A stretch of 64,000 nt of DNA. It comes from Aquila chrysaetos chrysaetos (lineage: Eukaryota > Chordata > Aves > Accipitriformes > Accipitridae). Below the pieces are notes generated by a model that was not told the DNA's origin, did not search any database, and saw nothing but the letters and a program-made list of their open reading frames with translations. Made by a program: the position numbers and the translations under genes. Below, piece after piece: positions 56,501-64,000 of the stretch (positions within the stretch are counted from its first letter, which is position 1; each line of letters opens with the position of its first letter). Location: NCBI RefSeq assembly GCF_900496995.4, contig NC_044027.1, forward strand, positions 8,022,743-8,086,742, given 5' to 3'.

Positions 56501-56970
56501 TGGGACCTGCTCTCCTGGGGGAGGCAGAGAGGGACCCACTGAAGCCATGCCATCACTACCCTTGGGGCTTGCAAGACCACACTGGATGAAAGCCTGAGTA
56601 ACCTCAGCCTTGCTGTGGCAAGGGTTGGACTACAGACGTCCAAAGGTCCCTTACAGCCTGAGTTATCCTGGGATGCCCTGATCCCTTTCCCCTTCTCCAG
56701 AGCAGTGCTTGCTGCTTGCTGAGGCCATGTCTCCTGCTAATGCTGAGTTTCAGATCTTAAAATTTACTTGGTGAAAGGAAAAAAAGAAAAAAGTGGCTTT
56801 TCTGGTCTTTGTCTGGTGCTTGGCCTCAAGAATGGTGCTTGAGGCTGGAGGTTACTTGTGGGCTGCTTTTGGGCAGTTGTGCCCAGAGTCCCTGTGCCCA
56901 AGGCTCTGGCTGGGAGCGCAGGATGATGCTGGGAGCTTGTCCCAGCCCCAGGGTGGGAGAGCCAGAGCTC
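53560..56970. other. Intergenic region between NPDC1 and the lipocalin pseudogene
   Basis: No gene was recognised. An AT-richer patch (about 55040-55480) carries an 83-codon minus-strand frame of unknown meaning, and a CR1 tail lies at 56580-56675. Confidence 0.5.
56580..56675 (+). mobile_element. CR1 LINE 3' region fragment
   Basis: 'agggttggactacagacgtc' and 'caaaggtcccttacagcctg' match the 'ggttggactagatgacct..aggtcccttccaacc' tail of avian CR1, with decay. The terminal octamer repeat is not clear. Confidence 0.6.
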
Positions 56971-56978
56971 TGGCTCAC

Positions 56979-57004
56979 CTACTCCAACGGTGGGGTGCAC
57001 TCCT
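56979..57004 (-). pseudogene. Lipocalin pseudogene exon 6 (C-terminus)
   Basis: After a TTTGCAG acceptor it encodes 'KECTPPLE' and TAG at 56981-56979. The cysteine would pair with that in exon 3. Confidence 0.75.
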
Positions 57005-57367
57005 CTGCAAAGACAAAAAGGGATGAGGCCCATCTCCTGCTTCAGAGAGGAGCCTGAGGAGTAACGCGGCCCTGAGGAAAACTGCTCAACACCCACCCAG
57101 AGGGATGCACAGGCTAAAATCCCCTGTGGACCCCAGTTGGTAGCAATGTTCTTGCCTCACACCCCATGCATTGCCTGCAAGGGCTGAGCCTGCCCCAACT
57201 CAGTGCATCCCAGGGCCCTGTGGTCCCCGTGGTTCTCATGCAGCAGCCATGGGAAGGTGTCAAAATCACCCTCTGCCTCTCGCCACCTCTGTGCTCCATG
57301 TGAGAGCTGAGGGCAGGGATCCCCAGGCAAAGAGGACCCGGGGACAGGGGCTGCTGGTTGCTCTTAC

Positions 57368-57467
57368 TGGCTTTGGGCAGCACGATCATCTGCTCCTTGG
57401 AAAGTCCCATCTGGTTCATGATGTCTGAATTTCTCTATCACACCCGGTTTTGCTTCAGTGTCTCTGC
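57368..57467 (-). pseudogene. Lipocalin pseudogene exon 5
   Basis: It starts 'RDTEAKPGVIEKF' and, after a frame change near 57420, continues 'IMNQMGLSKEQMIVLPKA', the usual C-terminal helix of lipocalins. The acceptor CTGCAG and donor GTAAG are intact. Confidence 0.85.
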
Positions 57468-57733
57468 CTGCAGGGACAGAGATGTGGCTGCAGCCTGGCC
57501 ACATGTCCCTAGACCTCTTCCTCCTCCCATGGGGGTAGCACCGGGAACACTTTGGGGGTCCCATGCAGATCTGCCAGAGCACCGAGACCCCTGACACCCC
57601 CAGACCAGCAGGACAAAGTGTCCGGCAGCTCCTGTCCTGCTGACAGGGACTTGCTGGAGGGTCAGCCCCCCACGGCCCTTGCCTCCCTGGGCATCACTGA
57701 GCTTTTTTGTGACACTTTTCTTCTGACACTTAC

Positions 57734-57844
57734 TCTAGAGAGTCACCACTGAGATGGTCAGCCCCTGATATTGCTGGTCACTGAGGAGGATGGTGGGGCT
57801 GGTGTAGTCCATATTGACCAGGCCACAGCTGGTGAGATCTCTCC
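57734..57844 (-). pseudogene. Lipocalin pseudogene exon 4
   Basis: It encodes 'SCGLVNMDYTSPTILLSDQQ' and 'GLTISVVTL' then TAG where the family usually has Tyr (TLY-x-R). The acceptor CTGCAG and donor GTAAGT are intact; 111 bases keep the phase. Confidence 0.85.
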
Positions 57845-58019
57845 CTGCAGGAGAAAGTGGTGGGATGTTTTATATGTGGTTGGGGAGGGGATGAGCTCAG
57901 GGCATCACCTCCACCTGGGATGCAGGCTGACCCTCCCTGTGCCAGGGGGCTCCTGGTGCTCTGGCAGCTCCTGGAGCAGCTGTGCACATATTCTCACATA
58001 CGTCCTGCCTGAGCCTTAC

Positions 58020-58240
58020 CGTGTACCCCTCCTCTGCACCCCTTATGTCCAAACCCCTCCACCCTACAGACTCTGCACCCCTCCTTCACACCACCCACAC
58101 CCAGCATCCCTCCCCTGCACACAGCATCCCCTACACTCCTCCCATACCCAGCACCCCTTCTCTGCACCCCTTGCACATCTCTTACCCCCTTCATCACCCC
58201 CTGTACACCCTGCACCTCCTGTGCACCCTGGATCGAGTCC
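58020..58240. repeat. C-rich low-complexity tract (CTGCACCCC units)
   Basis: 'ctgcacccct' and 'cacccagcat' recur irregularly through about 220 bases in intron 3 of the lipocalin pseudogene. Strand asymmetry is strong (C-rich on +). Confidence 0.7.
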
Positions 58241-59230
58241 CTGAAGTCCCTCTCTCTGCCTACCCACCGTCCTCCAGATCCTGGCTCCCCACCCATCCCC
58301 ACCGCCTCCAGCTTGGCACAGTGTGGGACCTCCTCGCACACTAGCCTTGTCCCCAGGACCACCTGTGCCTGTCCCCAGCTGTGGGACACAGTCACTTCCA
58401 GTCCCCCCAACCAGGACGTCTCCCTCTCAGGGTGATCCCATGGACATGGGACCACCTGGGGCTGCAGCCCTCTAAAAGCCATTGGTTCTTACTGTGGTTG
58501 TGAGAAGCATCACTTCTTCACTCCAGACCATTGTCAGGGCTCCTAAGCCCTGAAGAGCCTAAAGAAAGTTGTTTATTTATTCTTGGGAACAAAGTATGCT
58601 TTTAACAGCCCAAATCTGCAAGCTTCAGGATCTTACTCCTCCATGGAGGCCTGCTGGGACTAAATTGCGCCAAGAGAGAGGCTGAGGTCCCCCAGCATTG
58701 CATCTGACATGCTGGAGGTTAGAGCTCTCTGCGGATGCTCCTGGACAACCTCTCTTTTGGTTAACTCAGCATGGACCCTCACTGATGACCGGGTGTGCAG
58801 GTAGACCAGCACGTGCTCACAGCCTCTCCCTGTGACCTGGCCCTGTTGTGCCACACAGCAAAGGGACCTTTCTGCCCCAGATGGTGTCACCTGCAAATCC
58901 TGACTCCAGCATGATTCACAGAGAGAGGCGGAGAGCCGGGAGGGTGCACGGGGCTGGGCTCTGGGACAGGCATCCCTGCGCCTGGGTGGAGATGTTAATG
59001 GGGCAGCACAGTTATCTGAAGGGCCTGGTATGGGGAGCCCAGGGAGCATGGCATGGAAATCCCTAGCTCTCCATGATACACTTTGTGGTAGTACATGAAA
59101 CTGCCACCTACAAAGTGGGGAATAGCCCACACTGATGTTCGTGCTCTGGAGGGGTCCTGTTCCAGGCATGGCTTAAGCCCTGCTGCTGGGTCAGGTCCCA
59201 TCTCCTCCCTCACGGTCCCCTGGTACTTAC

Positions 59231-59297
59231 AGGAATTTGTGTATTGGCCAGGTCAATCAGTTTTTTTTTTTTAAGACCATCGTCCTCTGCTCACATC
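59231..59297 (-). pseudogene. Lipocalin pseudogene exon 3
   Basis: It holds the conserved cysteine ('CEQRTMVLKK') and 'PGQYTNS'. It has a CTGCAG acceptor and GTAAGT donor. Its 67 bases are one too many for the phase, matching an extra A in the 12-A run. A TGA lies between the two motifs. Confidence 0.8.
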
Positions 59298-60399
59298 CTG
59301 CAGGCTGGAGAGCAAATAAAGAGCATTGGACTCCAGCTAATGGCATACAAACCCCTCAGCTTTCCTAGTGGGCCTCCTCAAAAAGCAGCTTGAGAGGTCA
59401 TTTGGTTGCTCCAGCCCAAATACCTTCTGCGAGAGGCATGAAGCTGCACTTGGAACTTGAGCTCAGGCAGTTCCAGTTAGAGACAAAGAATAATTAGCAA
59501 TGTCAGGGGTGGTTGGGAGGAAGCTGTCAAGGGAATGCTAAAATTTCCATCTCTCATCATCTTCTAAACAAGACTGGACACCTTTCTAGGAGGAACAGGG
59601 TCATCACACAATTAATTGGGCTGAATGCAGAGGTAATGGGTGGGATCCGCTAGCCAGTGCTAGACGAAAGAACAAACTAATTTTCATTTCTCATCAGGTC
59701 TTTAAAGCATGTGAAGCCACATCAGTCATTTCCACTGGGAAGAAGCTCGGTTGATTTTGGCCTCTCTTCTCAGACATGCTCCCAGAATGGGATTGAAGAG
59801 AGTCCTGCACTGGTAAAGGTAGATTAAATACGAAGATGTTTCTGTCTAATTTCTGTGATTTAGTGATGCTTCTCCAGTCCCCGATGCTGCCCACTTGAAG
59901 GTGGTTTACAAACACCCAGGGATGAATTAATTCTCTGACTCCACCTGAAACCCAAAAGAACAAACCGCCCCCATGGGCCAAAGGGGTTCCTGGCACAGTC
60001 CCTTGCTCCATTTTTGCCAAACTCGGTTGTATCTCAAGTCCAAATCGGCAGCAGGAGCAGCTGTTGGACATCTGCTTGGGCGCAGAGCTCTGACACAGCA
60101 GCCCCTCTGGTCTCACCTCCTGAAGTCTCCAGCCACATGGCAGGTGCTCCCATGTCCACTGTATTTTTCGACAGCTGGTTGGTCACTTCCAGGTTGGAGG
60201 CCAGATAACAGCTCCTGACAGCTCTGCTCCGTGCACACAATCAGCACCTGTGTGTCACCAGGATGGGAAGCAACCACCCCCCCAGGGACCCGTGTAGTTC
60301 TTTCTGTTTTATGAAGAACTCAAGAGCTAACCAAGGTAAAGAGGGAGAAGGAGAGGAGACATGGGTGAAAGCCACAGCAAATGAGAAGATTTTAATTCC

Positions 60400-60535
60400 C
60401 AGGAATTAAAGTTTTGATGATTATTTCACCATCATGGTGAAATATGGTGCTCACAGACACCTTCTCATATTTCTTGAGGTCTTCGATAGAGCTGGAGTGG
60501 GAAGCTATGGCGATGGTGTGCCACTTCCCTGCAAG
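60400..60535 (-). pseudogene. Lipocalin pseudogene exon 2 (G-x-W)
   Basis: It carries the hallmark 'AGKWHTIAIAS' and continues 'KKYEKVSVSTIFHHDGEIII'. The acceptor is TAG at 60538-60536. The length of 136 bases is set by phase; the expected GT donor reads GG. Confidence 0.85.
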
Positions 60536-60955
60536 CTAGAGAGCATGGCTGTGCAGTGATTAATACAGCAAGCAATGAGAGATTCAGGGATAGAGCAGGA
60601 ATCCCCCACTTCCTCTTCCCAGGCCACTGACAGGGTGGATGAGCATCTCTTTTGCCAGCCACAACTGCAGTCTGCCATAAAGAGTTAACCCAATGCAAGC
60701 TCCACTTGGCCAAACCCAGGTATGCTGTGACCCTCACTATCCCGCTGACTGCCCCACTAAGGCATTCAAGCACCTAAATGTCATGCTGGTGAATGCCAGG
60801 AAGCCTGAGGGACTTTGACTTCCAGCAGGAACAGGGGTCCTTGTGAAAACAGGCAGGTGGGTTTTGTCTGACCTCTGCTCCCTCAGGGAGACCGTGTCCA
60901 AGCAAGGCATCTTCCCTGTCCTCCACCACTGGAAAACACCCTCCAGTGGCATTAC

Positions 60956-61051
60956 CTTCTCTCCATCACAATATTCTTTCAGAGGGATTTTTGCTCAGGC
61001 CTGAAGCATCAACAGAAGTATCGACTCCTGGAGGAAGAAAATGACCTTCAT
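60956..61051 (-). pseudogene. Lipocalin pseudogene exon 1
   Basis: It begins 'MKVIFFLQESILLLMLQA', a signal-peptide core, has TGA as codon 19, then continues 'AKIPLKEYCDGEK' to a GTAATG donor in phase 0, directly before the G-x-W exon as in standard lipocalin genes. Confidence 0.75.
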
Positions 61052-61188
61052 CTTCAGCACACCTGTGAGAAAGACAAGCTCTGCAGGCAGCTCAGATCTT
61101 TCATCCCTGTGCACGAATCCTCAGAGACAGCGGAGCAAACCCTCCCTCGTCCCCTGTCTGTGTGATGGGCAGTGCCAAGATAACATGG

Positions 61189-61774
61189 TGTCATGGATTA
61201 ACCCCAGCCAGCAACTAAGCACCATGCAGCCGCTCACTCACTTCCCCCCACCCAGTGGGATGGGGGAGACAATCGGAAGGAAAAAGGTAAAACTCGTGGG
61301 TAGAGATAAGAACGGTTTAATAGAATAGAAAGGAAGAAACTAATAATGATAATAATAACAATAAAATGACAATACTAATAAAAGGATTGGAATATACAGA
61401 ACAAGTGATGCACAATGCAATTGCTCACCACTTGCCAGCCGATGCCCAGTTAGTTCCTGAGCAGCGATCCCCCCAGGCCAACTCCCTCCCCCCAGTTTAT
61501 ATACTGGGCATGATACCACATGGTATGGAATACCCCTTTGGCCAGTTTGGGTCAGCTGCCCTGGCTGTGTCCTGTGCCAACTTCTTGTGCCCCTCCAGCT
61601 TTCTCGCTGGCTGGGCATGAGAAGGTGAAAAATCCTTGACTTATTCCAAACACTACTCAGTGACAACTGAAAACATCAGTGTGTTATCAACATTCTTCTT
61701 ATACTAAATCCAAAACATAACACTATACCGGCTGCTAGAAAGAAAATAACTCTATCCCAGCCCAGACCAGGACA
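61189..61774 (-). mobile_element. Solo LTR, complete, minus orientation
   Basis: 586 bases from TGTCATGG to CCAGGACA, flanked by a perfect 5-base target duplication CATGG (61184-61188 and 61775-61779). Read on the minus strand it starts TGTCCTGG and has a TATATAA promoter-like site near 61500. It belongs to a widespread bird LTR family. No internal retroviral sequence remains, so it arose by LTR-LTR recombination or is a solo copy. Confidence 0.93.
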
Positions 61775-62109
61775 CATGGTTAGCTGGGTTTCTCCCTGCC
61801 TGCAGCCAAACGGTGTGTTCCTACCGAGGTCTGAGACAGAGCCATCCCCTCAGGTCCTCTGAGAGGGCAGGGAGAAGGGGGTGAGAAATTCTTTGTCAGC
61901 TTCAGTCCCACCAATGGTTTCCATGGGTTCAAAGCAAGAGGCTCCAGAGTGATGGAGAACGCCAAATGAGCTCCTCGGCACCCTGGGGTGCATCCCACCT
62001 GGTCCCAGGATATGGCCCATCTGGTTAAGTGATCCTCATTTCATCCCTAGATCATCCTTTGCTGTGGGTAAAGCTTCACTCCCCCAGACTTTTTTGCTCA
62101 GATGTGGTG

Positions 62110-62370
62110 GTGTAGAGCAGTGCTCTCCAAACTTTGCACACCCTTATCAGTGAAAAACTTTTGAGCAGACACCCGCAATATATGTATATTTATTCATAAA
62201 TAATATACATGCATGTTATAAAACATACACAGTAATTGACATTTTAAAAGGACAAGATAAAGATTAAATAAACACTAGTTTTAAAATATTATTTTATTTA
62301 TTAATGGTACCAAAAATACTTTCTTCCTGCACCCAATAGATTGTCTTGCGTACCCCCTGGGGCAGAGAAA
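62110..62370. other. AT-rich island, possible DNA-transposon fossil
   Basis: An unusually AT-rich 150-base core (62165-62310) is flanked by 'gcagtgctctccaaactttg' and 'cgtaccccctggggcag', phrases reminiscent of hAT-type non-autonomous elements. Inverted ends could not be aligned, so the class is a guess. Confidence 0.3.
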
Positions 62371-63690
62371 GCAGGGATCTCCCCTGACAGATAAGTCTGA
62401 TAAAAGGGATATACGTTTCTTTTATCCCTAGTGATGCTGCTGGAATTTACAGCAAGCTCTGTTGGTTCATATTGTGGTGTGGTCTCACCCGTCGGTGTTG
62501 TGAGTTGATGAAGGCTGACCGTGGAGCACACTCAGGACTTGTGGTGCCTGACCCTTCCCTGCCACAAGGGTTCTCCATCCTCTTTCCCTGCCTGGCACCT
62601 CCAGAGGTGCATACCTGGCCAAATACTAACGTAGCTACAACTGGCAGGAGCAGTCATGAAATTACAGGTTTCCCTGTCAGTAGGGAGAGCAGAGGGGTGG
62701 CAGATAGCTCTGGCTCACCCTGCCCTGGGGACTGTGAGTGGGAAGGAATGTGAAATTCCTGTTTTATTTCCAAAGAATCTGCCGATTTTGTAGATGTCCT
62801 AAAAACTGGGCTCCCCAACTGGCCCTGCCTTGTCCATGTGCTCTGGGAGGACGTGTTGCATCCTCACCTGAGTGGGATAAGACATGTTGGGTTCTTACTG
62901 GGAAATCCTTGGCTCCATCAGGGACAGGGCTGTTTCCAATCACAGGAAACCAGTTCCCTTAATTTCTGCTAAGTAGGAGTCTTACAGAGTCTTACTTGTA
63001 AAGAAATCCCAGCCCAGCATTCAGCCGAGGTCCGAGGAGCATGTGTTTCGCTATGCCTGTAGGTGTATCTTCCTGCACGCACTGAGCAGTGGTCACAGCA
63101 TCCTTTCACACTCCTTTATTTATGACCACCAGGTAACATCTTCCTGGCTCTGTGTGCTGCTGAGAGCCCCTGAACCCTTCCTGAAGGTATGTCATGAACC
63201 AGATTAATCTGCACTCCCACCCACACTCCTGCCTTATCGCCACCATTTTGCATGTGGAAGCAGCTCTCCGTTCCCAGGATTAACTATGACTCCTGAAACT
63301 ACAAAGATCAATCCCCCGACCATGGTTTTTCTACTTATACATATTTTATTGCATTAAGGGAAAGACATCCGGCTCTGCAGTGTCTGCAAGTCCAGCCCAG
63401 ACAAGATTATCCACCACTTAACTGGAGATGCAAACAGCCAAGCATTACTGCTGTGCTTTGCATGGTGTTTCACCTCAGAAATGGCTCTGCTTAGGACTAA
63501 AAGCTCTTTCCAGAAAGCCTGACAAAGCCCTGGTGTAGATAAATGATTAAAAAAAATAAGGCTTACCAAGGGCACTGTCACATCAAAGGCAGCCTGTGGA
63601 CAACCAGTACAGCTTCTCTACCTGGGCAATACCTATTTCTTAGGGAAAAAGTTCCCAGAATTACTTATTGGGAGAACTCCCGTGGCCAAG
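62371..63690. other. Non-coding region between the two right-hand LTRs
   Basis: I saw no exon or RNA gene. Only short open frames occur, none with recognisable content. Confidence 0.5.
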
Positions 63691-64000
63691 TGTCCTGGGT
63701 TCAGCTGGGATAGAGTTAATTTTTACAGGAACCTGGGAGGTGGGGGGGCATAGCCAGGGCAGCTGACCTGAACTAGCCGAGGAGCTATTCCATACCATGT
63801 GACATCATGCCCAGTATATATATGGGGAGTGGGCCGGGGGGAGGGCTCTCCTGCTCTCGACTTTCGGTGGGGGAAGTGGCGGAGCGTCGGGTCCCGGGTG
63901 GTGAGCAGTTACACTGTGCATCACTTTTTTTTTTGTATACTCTTTCATTAGTACCGTTGTTGTTATTGTAACTTTTTTTGCGTTGTCCCAGTAAACTGCC
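63691..64000 (+). mobile_element. LTR, plus orientation, truncated by the window edge
   Basis: It starts TGTCCTGGGTTCAGCTGGGA and shares ordered blocks with the minus-strand reading of the LTR at 61189-61774: 'agccagggcagctgacc', 'tattccataccatgtg', 'atcatgcccagtatata' and 'tgtgcatcac'. It lacks about 200 bases of the middle, so it is a different subfamily. A TATA box (AGTATATATA) lies near 63815. Whether a provirus follows cannot be seen. Confidence 0.85.

Larger units (their letters stand above)
56979..61051 (-). pseudogene. Unprocessed lipocalin pseudogene, six exons
   Basis: Six minus-strand segments reproduce a classical secreted lipocalin in order: 61051-60956 (signal peptide), 60535-60400 (G-x-W, 'LAGKWHTIAIASHSSSIEDL'), 59297-59231 ('CEQRTMVLKK' and 'PGQYTNS'), 57844-57734 ('VNMDYTSPTILL'), 57467-57368 ('GVIEKF' and 'MGLSKEQMIVLPKA') and 57004-56979 ('KECTPPLE', stop). 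Most have GT/AG borders and the phases agree (0,1,1,1,1). The cysteines in segments 3 and 6 are the usual disulfide pair. Lesions: TGA at 60997-60995, donor GT lost after 60400, one-base frameshift in the A12 run at 59261-59272 plus a nearby TGA, TAG at 57737-57735, and a frameshift near 57420. Lipocalins bind small hydrophobic ligands in secretions. The sequence looks closest to the MUP/odorant-binding/LCN group, but this was not searched. Lipocalin genes cluster near this locus in other amniotes. Confidence 0.85.

Noticed and set aside
53560..56970. ENTPD2 exons expected next to NPDC1 from the human gene order
   Set aside because: I looked for its apyrase motifs on both strands and found none; the neighbour on this side is the lipocalin pseudogene.

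Overview
The window is vertebrate, almost certainly avian, nuclear DNA. It is GC-rich with short introns and many short minisatellites, as expected of a bird microchromosome. It carries FUT7, POU5F3 and NPDC1 next to each other, the order I recall around chicken POU5F3. It also has CR1 3' tails and bird-type LTR elements. A passerine is my best guess, from LTR families I recall in songbirds; nothing was searched.

Layout: 1-3.7 kb is non-coding with a degenerate minisatellite. FUT7 (alpha-1,3-fucosyltransferase, one coding exon) lies at 3786-4829 on +. POU5F3, a pluripotency transcription factor, has five coding exons on the minus strand between 12900 and 8592, with an extremely GC-rich first exon and CpG-island promoter. 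NPDC1, a neural single-pass membrane protein, has nine coding exons on the minus strand between 53341 and 18670. All three open reading frames join cleanly across GT/AG splice sites with matching phases.

Intron 1 of NPDC1 is 25.6 kb. Much of its size comes from a 10.8 kb endogenous retrovirus (30156-40976) inserted antisense to the gene. It has two long LTRs, decayed gag, pol and env, and a second LTR (37998-38938) nested inside env. Intron 2 holds a perfect 44-bp-arm palindrome at 24704-24793.

Upstream of NPDC1, on the same strand, I found an unprocessed lipocalin pseudogene (56979-61051). Six exons are recognisable, including the G-x-W motif and both cysteines of the usual disulfide, but there are at least three premature stops, two frameshifts and one lost splice donor. 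The right end holds a complete solo LTR (61189-61774, 5-bp target duplication) and the start of a related LTR in the opposite direction (63691 to the window edge).

The genes do not form a pathway. FUT7 acts in the Golgi on selectin ligands, POU5F3 in the nucleus of early embryonic cells, and NPDC1 at neuronal membranes. They are neighbours by conserved synteny.
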